Positions 27,001-40,000 of a stretch of 64,000 bases of DNA are shown here, one piece after another. Source of the stretch: Rhynochetos jubatus (taxonomy: Eukaryota; Chordata; Aves; Eurypygiformes; Rhynochetidae); NCBI GenBank assembly GCA_027574665.1, contig CM050658.1:21960317-22024316 (forward strand), read 5' to 3'. A program made the translations under genes and the position numbers. The notes under the pieces were generated by a model. The model was not told the origin of the DNA. It did no database searches and saw only the letters and a program-made list of their open reading frames with translations. Position 1 is the stretch's first letter. Every line of letters begins with the position of its first letter.

Positions 27001-30000
27001 AAGTCTGTCCTGTGGCACTGGGAAGATTACCTGCTTCGTATGTCTTCCTAATTTTTGTCTTTATGTCTCTCTGCTAAGTGCTTTGGAGCAGATGTTCTAT
27101 TCCAGTTTGTGCTTGTTCTGTGCAAGGCAAAGTGAGATTCTGGTCTTTCTGAAACAGGAACTTAGGAAGCAGCCAAACTGATTAAAAAACCCCCTAAAAT
27201 TTTTCTCAATACATATTCCCTGCAGTTAAACCTTGTCAGAAGAGAAAGATCTCATGGAATGACAGGGAAGTCTCTTGCTAGGCATGTGTTAAAAGGGCTG
27301 TTGTTGAGGAAAGAAACCAGGTTCTGATAGGACCCTAGGTTAGCACAGCTCTGGAAACATCTGTATGGAATGTGGAGTGCTCTGGAGTTCACATTATCAG
27401 GAGCGCCTTAATGAGAGTGCTTTGTTTCAAGCATACACCGTTTAAAACAGGTAGGTATCGGTTAAATTGGAACGACTTCTTCAGCATAGGTGGTGAAAAT
27501 TCATTTCATAATGCTTCCACAGTTTCTAAATTCTAACTGATACACAGCACACTTGGGAGCAGTTCCCAAGGCGAGATGGCGAAGGCGTTAGAAACTAGTG
27601 AGTCACCTTACAGAGTTATGCTGAATTTTTCCAAATATTCTAGTCATACATCATCACTTCTGCCTAACATGGAGGTAACATAGCTGGGTGTCCTGAAGCT
27701 GCACAGAAAAACCCTCAAATTTACCACCTGGTGCCAACACCACAGACTTGGGGCAGGGGGAATCACTCTTGGCTGCTGAATCAACAAGGTCATGCAACAG
27801 CAATGAAGTTGGAAACAGCATATTTATCCTGCAAAACTGTGTTACTGGTTCCCCAAGCTGTCCTGCCAGCTCTGTCAGACAAAATGATGTTTTGTTAATG
27901 CAAGTTCTTGTACCCAACTGAACAAACATTGCTTTAGTTGACTGGTTTATTTCCAAAGATCTGTTATTATTAAGTGTTGTATTGATTACTGACCTTTATT
28001 TATAGCTCACGAGACAGAACTGAAAGTTCATAGATAAAGGCACTGAAGCTCATCTGTCACATCTTAATATATACTTATTTAGCCAGTAATATTTAATAAT
28101 TTTAACACTTATTAAGTACAATTATCAATTTATGTCATTTTGGTGAATTATATGCAAATTAAATTTAGTTCACATTCTTTTAATTTTTCCCTGTTTTCTG
28201 TGTGTACAGATTATTACATAGGAACTACTTATAGACAATAAACATAAAAGACATGGTTTAGATTAGTGCCTTGGCTTTTCCTTGAAGAGTACTTTCTACA
28301 AGGTGATTTATGTCTTCATTTGCTTTTGCCTTGCTGGTGGGATTTTGTGGTCTTAGTCTATATGGATTCATGGTTTTGGCATGCATGTATTCTGGTTGTT
28401 CTTCAGTGTTCACTGTATATTATTCAAACTCATTTTCTGTCTTTTTATACTTCTCAGCTTTTCTTCAGTAGATTATGATTTGTAAAATAAAATGGTCTCC
28501 TTGTCTCATCTAGTTAATTAGTGTGATTGACAAGCAGGCATGTAAGCTCCACTGGGGTGCTGAGCATTTTTCTTTTCGAACCTCATAAAGAATTTGACCC
28601 CACATCTGAAAATTGGTTATTTTTTTCCTGTTGTATTGACTACAGACTGGATCAAATAAGAAGTGTCCCCAGAGTATTTGTCTGACACCCATATATGTTC
28701 TCGGGTGATGTATGCTATAGGAGGTATAACAACAATGAGTATTTTACTCAGCAACAGCGTGATTCTGGCCACTGATTTAAATGCAATGGCATTCCTCTCC
28801 GGTGTGAATTGTCATTAAGCTTACATCAATATTCTCTGTGCCATGTCTGTGGGTGGATTTTTGCATTACAAGTCATTTTAATATAGGATATACCAAAACT
28901 GTGTTCTTACTGATTGGTAAGTACATTATGATGTAAATGGAGGGCAATTTGAAGTGAAAAAGTAAACTACAGCTTGTACCTCTTCAGCCTGTTTGCACGT
29001 TGTTTGTCTGAGGCCTTGCTGTTCTTTGATTCTGTGCTATGGTTTCCAAGGATACCACTATCCTGCAAAGTATAAATCAACTGTTCCTTTTTTAATTTCA
29101 ATTATTATAACTAGATGATACAGTTAAAGATAACTGGGGAGGGGGAAGGCTAGAAAGAAGGCAAACCTATAAACAAAAAATAAAGGCAAAGCAAAACTGG
29201 ATGCTGATTTTTTCCCTTTTGTGATAGTTCTGGTTACAAACCAGAAAGCTTCTGTCATTGCAACTGCTTATTCGTAGCCAGACATGCATTCTTGTGAATG
29301 TGTTTCTGTAGTCCAGCAGAGAGATGTGTTTTTCCAGTGAGCTTATTTACCATCTGTTTCAGCGTTGCTCCATTTTCTGTGCCTGATTATAAAGGCATAT
29401 GTACTTGGTTTGACACGGGCGGTTACATTCTGGCAATAACATAACAAAAAACTTATGGTGAATGAAATTATATTTTGATTCATTTGAGTTCTGAAATTTA
29501 GACGTGAATCTGTAATTTTAGGAAACGGCTGGGGTATTTTCATACTAACATACAGGATCTTGTTGCTAATCAAGGTATGTTAAGGTCACTCCTGTGCAAA
29601 TACTGTGTGTTTTTGGAGGGTCTTTTGACACAAAGCCTTCTACCACAAACCCATTTCTCTTATAGTTTCCAAGGGACTGTGGCTGTGTGAAGAATGTTCA
29701 TTCAAGCTTTACTGTTGTGATGCATTGAGAGTAAAGGTTTTTAGGCATGGCCTTTCCGTGATTGTAACTGTAATGCTAATTTATTCCTTCAGTTCTTTCC
29801 ACAGTGCAAACAGGGTTTCCCTGTTCCTGTTCATTGCATTTAAATTAGGTATTTGTATTAACACTGAAATGCTTAAATTAGAATTTAACAGTATTTAGTG
29901 GTATTCCTCTTTTATGACATAAGTTACAGTTAGTGTAGTTACTGTGCAGTCATCGTCCCATTTTAAGGGCTGTGTTCTTAATAATTTAAACCAACTTACA

Positions 30001-33000
30001 TTTTTGCAGGTATCCTTACAAAATACAGCTCCGTATGATTTGCTTTGTTGAAAGGGGAAGGGAATTAAAGTAGATTACATCTGCAGTACTTATACAATGC
30101 TTACAGTACTATTGTGTATTTTTGGAGATGAGGGATTAATTTGAGAAGTGAAGCCTCTGGGGCATTTCTCAATATCTATCAGGATTTTCGCAGACAGTGA
30201 TCTTCTCTGAGGTCATAAACCCCTTGAAGTTACTCAATGCACGTCAACATCTTCGGCTTATAAATTAGTTCATAATTAACATAATTGAATTTTGACAGAA
30301 ATGCACTTCTTGAAAGCTCTTGCTTGTGCAGCAGGCTTTTCCCAGCGATCCTCAGTAACTTCTCTTGGGAAAATAAGAGAAATTCGAAATTAATAAGGAA
30401 GTATGCAGGTATTACATAATTTGGTTCCTGACTGCGGTATCTTACACCTGGCACTTATTGGTTATCGTGTCTCAAGTGCAAGTGTGTGCTCACATTCCCC
30501 TCTTCACAGATAGAGGAAGAAATAAATAAGAAAAATTGTACCTTCAGCAAGTGGGACTCCTATATTGCCTCTTCGGCTTTAGCCCACTGCCTAATGCTGT
30601 TTCTTATGGAGCTCAGTCACATTTAGCTGACTGGTAGAGAAAAGGAGAAACTTAAGCAATGAAGATGTAGGTAATAAACTTTGTATTTATGCTTTGTTGT
30701 GCTTTGTTGCTAAGGAAGGGGTTTAAAAGATCAAAATATAAAAGTTGTATTGGAAGTGGCTTAAATCTATTTTTTTTTCCTCAGTTCAACAGTCAAATTT
30801 CATTCCAGTGTATTAAAATACTCATCTTCAGATATTTGAACTGTGGGATGAAAATAACACTAAGTGCAGATTTGGACAGTGGCTTTTCTATGCACTTAGC
30901 TCCTAAAGTATGCTAACACATAGGGCTGCTGCTGGCGTTTTCTGCTGCTGTTACTTGAAGGGAGGTTTTGTTGTTAATACTTCAGCCAAACTGATAGGGC
31001 TCCATGTTTGTAGAGCGTTGTATCATGATTTAAACAACGTATTGAGAGTCTTTGGAAATGTTAGGCAAGTAAACTAAACCTGAAAGAAGCAGGTTATCTT
31101 GCCCTCGGAGTGGTTAGTTGATACAAGTGACAGTATTTTCTGCCTGCTGATGGCATTAGTCATCAAATATTTGAATAAGAGGAAAAAAAAAAACCAAAAA
31201 CAAAACCAAAAAAAACCCACAAAGAGGTATTTGGCTTCAGTTTCAGGTGTTTATGCCTTCACAGATGTCTTCCAGCTCTTCAAGAGAAAAGTAGCCCTTG
31301 CTTGTCTTTGTTTCCATGGGTGCGTAAGAGTCATAAGAAAGTGATTTAAGTCAGCCAAGGAACGACACACAACTGGAAAGGAAATGTATTGCAAGGCTTG
31401 CAATTAGTTATGAAAAATTTTCACAGCTGTATCTGGCCAGTGTTCCCAGAGAAGCCATGGCATTGAATAGGCACCCAAGCTAACGTGAAGCTAATGCTTG
31501 CCTCCCTTCTCCGCTTTCTTTTCCCCAGTGAGTTTCTAGGCATGCAGTTCTAGGCTGCCCGGACGCAATCAAGGCTTGTTCTGGTTAGCTTTGGCTTTTT
31601 AATGAATTGACCAATGAGCTGTGAATCAGAATTGGAGCTGTGGCGTATGAAAGTAGCATAAAGATGGCATTCTTTGTTGGGGGGCAAGGGATTGTTTTTA
31701 TTTTGCATCCAGACAGGTGTAGAGATACTTTTGCAAGTGCAAACCTCTGAGTTATGTACGATGCTGAGCAAAAGTCACATTAGAGGTGCACATTAGAATA
31801 TATTTGCACATGGCAACTCAAGCCTTTTTTGCATGTGGTGTTTTGCAAATTAAGAGGTAAAATCTTCTTTGAAAAGGCTGGATTTTGGAACTGTTTATGC
31901 TTTCATGCTGGTTTTATTTTAGTTGTCTTAAACAGAAAAATATTTATCCATCAGGGAGTAGTTATTTACTGTGTGCAAGTTGTGTTTTGGGGGATTTTTC
32001 CTAATTGAACGCGTTGTGGATATTTTAATATGTGGAGCAAAGAAATCAAATGTCAGTTCACTTCAAAGATACTCTTTTTCCTGCTTGGAGGAAAATAATT
32101 TTATATTGAGAGTATGTCTTTGCTTGTTTGAACTTGTTAGTCTTAACTGAATAAAACAACCTCTTAAATGTTTGTTTTTCCTTGTAGTCAAAAAGTAAGA
32201 TTATACCTGTCCATTGTTTCATTTGCTATAGTGTTTGTTATGGTATTGTTTGTAGGGAAGTCACATCTTTGAATAGGTATTGAAACCGTGTTTCTAATTA
32301 AGATCAAGGTTAACCTAAAGAAAGGGGGCACACTGCAAAACAGCTCTGATTGTAAGTGATACAGGCTTCATTTGTAGGAAGCTGAACAAAAATGGTTCTG
32401 CTGTTATGAAGAAAGAAACTTTAGCCATAAATGTGTAATTGTACACAGCATTAGTCTCAGTTGTCATCTGTTCAACAAGGGTGTAATCAAGTGTCAAGAC
32501 TTACTTTAACTTACCAGTGCAGAGAGGTCTTCACCTTCATTCTAAGAGGACGTCTCATAGGATCCTGAGAAGTGTGTTTGGCTGTAAAAGCGATTACGTT
32601 CCACACTGTCACACTTGCATCTAATTGAAAAGTTTTTCAAAAATCCATCCCTCAAACCTAACAAGGGTGCTGTACTTGGAACACAGAATTTCTCTCTAAG
32701 CATGCAATGCTGCCACATGGGGGGGCAAAAAGGGGGAATTCAAGCAGTGGGTCACAAAGTCATTCGTTTCTCACTGTTAGTTTACCCATGCAGTATTTAA
32801 CTGCACAGTAGCAGTCAACGAGGCATACCTACCGAGGGTATGTGATTTTACAGCTAACATCTAGGAGGTACGGGATACGTACGTCCAGGAGGTAAATGTT
32901 CATGCCTTTAGCCTTGATTTGTTTCTTGATGTGTCAGAAGAAGTCACAGAGCTTGCAACTGGTTCCTTGTAGGTGGGAGTAGTTATTCAGAGAGTGAAGA

Positions 33001-33330
33001 CAGTGACATGAGTGCAGCCTGAGGAGAAGCTTAAAATGGGAGGAGTTTCCTTTACAGTTGTGTGGCAACTATTTTTGCGACACTTGAGTAAATGAGACCC
33101 TGAGAAAGAATTTTACATTTCAGGAGACTTAGAGCTGGTTTGGATTGACTGGAGGGCAGCCAGCTTTCTCTGCTCTGTGCCTCCAGCAGATCTGCCTGCC
33201 TTACCATCAGACACTGCATCTTCCTCCAGCTCAGCCTATCGTTCCTCATGGGGGTGGGAAGGTTTCAAGATCTTCCTGCTCTCTTCAAGTACCTGAGGGG
33301 AAAACAGACAGAAAGAGGTGGTGGGATCTT

Positions 33331-33413
33331 CTTAGAGATACTTGTCGACACTTAGAGATACTAGAGATTCTTAGAGATACCCAGAGTTCAACTGGCCCTG
33401 TTTGGCCCTGTTT
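33331..33413 (+). repeat. Short degenerate tandem repeats
   Basis: The decamer CTTAGAGATA occurs at 33331, 33351 and 33370, giving an imperfect 19-20-base period. Immediately downstream are two adjacent copies of GGCCCTGTTT (33394-33413). This is a small local minisatellite-like cluster. Confidence 0.65.
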
Positions 33414-36400
33414 GGTGTGAGGGTTATGGTAAATGAGCTCCATATGTCCCTAACCTAATTTTTTTCTATAATTCTAAGAAAAAATATAATAACTCTTGGA
33501 GAAGAACACACAGGTGTTGTACATCATGCATAAATCTGTCACTGTGCTCAGTTCTATTTCACTAAGCCTGTACTTCAGAAAGTTTTACTGACTTAGAACA
33601 TTTGAATTCCACTGAAACCTCACGTGGAGCTCAAGTGTTCAGCCATGCAGTTTGGTTAGCAGAAATAAGAGTTGTCCTGGGTTGTATTGCTTAATTAATT
33701 TTTTATTGTTGTTTTTATATAAATCATCTAAAACTTTCTAATTCATGGATTCGAATGGAGTTGATGGCATGGAGGGGTAAATGGTTTTACTAGAGTAGAA
33801 ATAAGAGCTACTTTTGCAGATGACTAAACATTCAGAAACTTCCTAACTTGGTTGGTTTTAAATATAGGAGATGATAGGAGAAGACAAATATTATCCCTGT
33901 AGGTTGTTCATGAAATCGGGGACTGTGGGGACACATGCAAAAACTTAGAAGCTGCTTTTTGCTAAACTTCAGCTTGATCCTTATTAGGGCTGTCTCTGGT
34001 CTGACAGACCTCCTGGTTTTCCCCTGTAGCAAAGCTGCTGTGTCTGCTTAGTCAGCACAAACAGTTTTGGAAGAAAAAAATTGCTGTTCCAATTTTTTTT
34101 TTTTTTAACGTCCTACTGAACAATATTATTCCCATCTCTTGTATTTGTTTTTGAAGAAGTAATTTATGTTCACAATTCTAGTTGTTTCTACTGCCAGGAA
34201 AAGACCAGGAATTTTTATAATTCTGCATTCACACATTAATATAGAATATATTACCTATCATAACGAGGCTTCTGTTTGGGCATGGTAGGACTGCCCAGTG
34301 TCTAAATCTCTGGATTTAGAGCTGACCACAACCCTTCTATTCATGCATGTCATCAATTTTTATGTACATTCTATGATTCTGCATTAACAACTGTCTACCA
34401 TAAGCCTATGTTTTGCAAAAATTTACCTTAAAAATAATAGTGCTTATTGTTGGATTTAGACAGCTTGTTCCCACGTTGCTGCTTTCTGTCCTTAGACACA
34501 ATGTAGCTTGTAAACTGTGCTGAACAAGCCCAGACCATGTTGAAACCAAGTTTGGTAATAAACGTACAAAACCAGTTTTGAACAAGTTGAAAATCTTACA
34601 ACGAAACCAAAAATTTTGCGGTTGACTTCCATGGAGAGTAATTCGGTTCAAGCCTTCCTTGATCAGTTGGAAAACTGACCCATCTCTTGTGAGTTTTAAG
34701 ATAAACTAAGGAGAGTACCTTGACTGAATGGTAGCAATTTTGGTGAACTCAATAGCTGCATGATTTCACAAGCTCCATTGTGATCTGCATAACCTGTTTT
34801 GCATACAAATCACGCAAGAGAAATCATAGACTTCAAAACAAATGTTAAGCTGTGTTGAGAAACTGATAAAGTTCAGAATTTAATTTAGCCTGCAAGTACA
34901 GTAAAACCTTCAGCAATTTATAATACACCCTTCTGACTTTATTTTGTGAACATGGGCTGTTCTAATGCACTGCATCTTGTAGAGTGAACGTCAAGCTGTG
35001 CACCTTTGAATTAACACTGCTAATTGGTGCACTGATTGAAAATGTGACCGTTAACATTTATCCTCCAAGTTGTTAATGTACAACATTATGTTAACGTTTA
35101 GTATGATGTTATGCAGCGTTGAACAATCAATTTAATTTATGAGTGCTTTGGGAATATTTTTGCCTTTCCCTTTCAGTGTCTCACAACGTGAATAATTGAA
35201 AATTGGTTCTAGCTATGCCTGCTGGAAATAGAATATGAAGTAGATTAATTTTTCTAGATTAACTGGGAATGAAGCTTTAAAATACAATTGGCTGTAAACT
35301 ATGCAAGACTTGTTTAAGCTTTAGTTTTTTAAATCATTCACAAAACAGTGGAAGAGCATGGATAATGTGTCTTAGCACATTAGTTTTTTGTGTCTCAGTG
35401 TGGAATGGCTTTCAGTTTACTTGGAAGACTAGTATTCAGTACTCTGTGTGTCTAAATGGGATATGTATGCATGCATTAAGTACTGTAATGCTTTTATAAT
35501 CAAGTAAAATGGTGAATTATTCTTAATTTTACGAACTAATTTTCAGAATGTGCCGCAGTATTGTGTTGTGCACTCTTGAAATATCTTTTAAAAAACTGAA
35601 AGCCAGTGTTAAAATCCAGTTAATGTTTTCTGTGGTCTTGCTTAACCTAGCAATGTATACACTATTTTGTAGAAACAAGTATAATTGAATTCAGCTACTT
35701 TTAACTGTTTGCCTTGGGCTACTAAATTAACTTTTCCATTCTCTGAATAGTTACCGTGACAAGAAGTCCCTCTGTTTCCTGTTCTTACTTCTTGCCTGTG
35801 TGGACTGAACTGTGTGAGTTAACATTAAAATGAGGTGGTGTGTGTTCCTTTCCAGTCACAAGACATATTGCCCTATTCCAGGAAACACCACCCACTATTG
35901 TTTCCAAGACTTTGCAGATCTTATGTACATTAGGTAATTTAATTGTGATACAGTAATTAAAACCAGAAGTTCTTTTGCTCCCCACAAAAACTGTATTATG
36001 CTTTTTATAATATACATTCAAATTTTAAATGCAATTAAAATATTAATATATATAAAATTGTTAGAAGTAGACAGAAAAATACATTTAAAAATTAAGTAGA
36101 AATTTTAACATACCTGCATTGTTGATGTCTCAATAGAATATTTAGGGTTTGCTGTGTGACTGGCTATTAACACTAAGTATTCTCAGATGGGATAAACACA
36201 CAGTTATTTTAAGTTAGCAGTTCCTTATTAACAGAGCCATCCCTGCAGCTTTTCAAAATGTTGAATGTTATTTACTGATTTCTTTCTAACCATCAATTTA
36301 CAGATGGTCTGGGGTTTTTTTTCAGAGCAGTTTACACCTCTGACAACTTATTTTTAATTTTGCATTTAAAGTACAAAATTGGTTTTGGTTAGTTCTCAAA

Positions 36401-36987
36401 TAAAAAGCCTTGCCATAATGGAAAGGAGATGAATTAAATATTAAGAGTAGAGAATATGTGCTGGGTTTTGTGTCTGTAATGGAGACAGCAAGATATGTAA
36501 TGAAAATGGATATTTATAAAATACTTGAAGTTTTCAAAAGACTGTAGAAATTGAAATTCTGGAGAATTCATGCATGTAAATAATCCAGCAAGATATAAAC
36601 AAGATCACAAGGAATGCTGGACTTTTATTAATCTTTTAAAAATGTGTTCATGCAAGGCTTCTACGAAATGTGAAATGGTTGCACTAAGGATCTGCTTGCA
36701 CTTGGTCACTTCACCTATGCGCTCCGCAGATGCACCAGATTATGTATATATGAGAAATGGTTGCTGCCTTTTCTCTTTTTCCTGTCAGCCTTCAGATGTC
36801 CTTAAACCTCAACTTTTAATTCTATCTGTGATTCTAAAAAACTTTGAAAACAGTGAGTTATCATAGTATGTTGTGTACTGAAAATGGTGATAACAAGGCA
36901 CAGTGGGAAAAAAACAAGAAGTCTTATTTTTGACTTTAATTATTACTTAGAACTTTTAGAAAGTAGTGATAACAATACCCTGGACAA

Positions 36988-37008
36988 TTTTTTTTTTTTT
37001 TTTTTTTT
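36988..37008 (+). repeat. Poly-T tract of 21 bases
   Basis: This is an uninterrupted homopolymer of T. No retrocopy is recognised on either side that would make it a reverse-oriented poly(A) tail. Confidence 0.9.
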
Positions 37009-40000
37009 GGCTCCTTGTTTTTCACTGAAGCAATAGAATTAATTTCTAAAAAAGAAATATTATAGCTTATCTTGAAAAGGATTCTTTTCTCAAGGGGAAA
37101 ACCTTGGTAAGTTCATGAACTTCTTCCAAGAATAGGATTAAGATCTTGATGTGCCAGATTTATCAAAGACATTATTCCATTAGTGAAGATGAGAAAGAAA
37201 TGTGAACAGTATTTCAGTACTGCTAAGTCTTTACAAGCTTCTGGTTCAAATGCTTGCATTAACAAGAATATTGTATAATGAAAGCTGTAGAACAAGTTGC
37301 AGCACTGAATTACCTCTGCCAAGGAGCATCATTGTGCATTTCAGCTGAAAAGATATGCCAAAATACTGAGATGAGTCTGTGAGTCTGAAAATAAATATTT
37401 TGATTGGCCATGTCTTTAAAATGTGTTTGAATTGATTTTATTAAGACTGGCATTCTTCCAGAACTGCTGCACAAACACTTTGGGATCTGATCCTTCATTG
37501 TTTAAATAAATGCCAAGATTCCAGTTGACTTCAAAGAGAGCAGAATTAAGATCTTAGTCACAAAAAGACATATTCTCATTTTATCTCATGATCAGGAGGG
37601 TCATGCATGAACATTTGTTTGAAAGACAGAGACAAATACCTGAAGGGACGTGGCAATGGGGTAAGCGAGTCTTCTTCGTTCACATGAACATCGAAGGCAT
37701 GCATTAGTTTCCTTGGGGAAGGCAGCCTAAAGTTAAAGATGTTGTCTTTCATGGGATGGATTATTAAGCCATCGAGTACTAGCAGCTTGCATTTAACAAG
37801 CAAACTTCCTTCGGTGATCCAATTGTCCAAATCAACGGTTGTTTCTATCTTTTTTAACTGTTGTGGTGATTCTCAATCTGGAGTTTGCGATGTGGAACAG
37901 CTGGCTAGTGGGGCAGTCTAAGGAATACGCACAGCAAAGTTTGTGTAATATCTTGCACTGACATAGCTGGAAAAGCAAGAGAATCTTTTGACATACAACA
38001 TTTACATATAAAGAAAAAGCTGCAAAATTTAGGCTGGCTGAAGCCGAATCATTTGCTCTGAGATTGAATAGTAGAGTTTCCCCTTAGCTTCAGCATCATC
38101 CAGTCATTTCCATTTCTCTTTTATTTTTTTCCTGTTAGGAACTGTTTTTAGATTCTGTTTGGGTTTTGTTCTTCAAAGGTAGGTCACATTCCTGAGTCAT
38201 GTCACAGTGCAAACTCATGCACAGTTGTATTGGCCATCACTAAAGCATGATAAGCTGCAGCAGTAGGCAAGAGAGCAAGCAGAGAGCTTGCTAGGCTGAT
38301 TTTTCTGCCTACATCTCACCCAGGCTACAGCTGGAGTTCCGATATATCAGATGATTGGAGAGAATGAAGTGGTCAGGCCTAGGTGAGGAATGTGAGCTCA
38401 GAGATGGTTTGATTTGATGGGAAGAGATGGGTGATTTTATGAAAACTGTTTTGTTGTTGTTAACTGGGTGCTTATCCTATTCCAGACAGCTTGAGTGGCT
38501 TTCATGTGTCTGAAGACTATTGGCTGTAATACATTTTCTGGAAAATTTGAGATGAAAAAAACCTGCCTTAAATATAGCTCTTTATTAACTTCCTCCTCCT
38601 ACATTCTCTGCATTGTCTGTCCCTCCCTGTGTATCACTTTCTCTTCTGAATCAGTGATGGCAGGCGTACCCGTTTATCATTTTCTAGTTTGCTTTTCCTG
38701 CCACACACCAGTGGGCTTAGTTGCATTGATTTGGAAGATGGTTATTTTTGCTTCCTCATGTTACTGTTCACAACTCAGTTAATATATGGTGTCTGTAGGG
38801 AATTACCCACTGAAGAATCATGCCTTGAACTCACAGATAGTTGACACTTTATTGGTTGATACTTTACCCAAAACACTTTGCATGAAGTGATGTATCAATG
38901 AATAGGCCAGAATATTCTGTTTGCAGGAAGGTGGGTAGCGAAAAGGAGCGCTGATGACAGTGGGGCTTTACAGGGTACACGATTACATCCATAGGCAGTG
39001 CACAGGTCTTAGACTACAGCGGGAACTCAAAAAACAGATTTCTGATTAGCTTGAGCATGTCTCAGTGAATGATGACATCATGACAGGAGTCCTGGAGTGC
39101 GACTATAACATAGCTATTTAATACCAATGAGCACTGAGGAAAAAGAGTTACAAGTAATGCCAATTTTAATGATTTTACTTTCTGCTGACAGTTCATGTGA
39201 AGTTGTTTGATTGCTGGATGTATTGCAGAAGAGGGGAGTAGGACAGTGTCTTTTGAAGACTGTCCAATGTTTGCAGTAACACGTAACATGAGACTGAGCC
39301 TGCAGTTCAGTGTTACGAGGTACTAATGAAGACAGCACTCACAGCTGGCTACTGTGTCTCAGCTAGCAGATGCTGACATCTCACTGTGATAAGTGAGGTC
39401 GGGGTAGAAGAACATCGATGTTTTCTCGGAAACCTGGGTATGGGTAATTGAAAACTGTTAGGAGAAGGCCTGATGCCAGTAAAGATCATTAAGACAGACT
39501 CAGTAACCTGTAGTACACAAGCTTATTTTCTTTCATTTTGAAGTCAGAGTTTATGGATACTTGTGGGGAGAACGTGCTTAGCATCCGAAGACCCAGACTG
39601 TAGGTAAGGGTTGCTGCTTTTTGATGGCTGGCTTCTTTCTAGCTAAGCAAACAAAAAAATGTCTTCTTTGAGCCAGAGAAGGGAATTTCATTCAGCTGTG
39701 AAGACAGCTGATCTGCCTTGGGGCAAAATGTGTGAAGAAACAGATGTCCAAAAAAAGGAGCAGCGCTAGGGAATAAAATAAATGAAATTGCCAAATAAGA
39801 GTTTATAAGTAAAGTATGTGAAAGCTTACTGTAGATAAACTAAAATTTAAGATTACTGCATGCTATGAAGTGTCTTAAAGGGCTCCTCCAGCTAACTTAC
39901 TGGTTTTGCATTCATGGTCCTGTTTCACGCTTTGTGCTATGGCAGAATTTTTTTGCCGTGTTCCATAAGTGTATGCACAACATGTAAATATAAAGTATAT

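Noticed and set aside
28140..28170. ATGCAAAT octamer near AT-rich homeodomain-like sites
   Set aside because: A single short motif in AT-rich DNA is expected by chance.
31181..31220. A-rich run as a possible poly(A) tail of a retrocopy
   Set aside because: The run is interrupted by C pairs and no gene-like sequence lies upstream in the right orientation.
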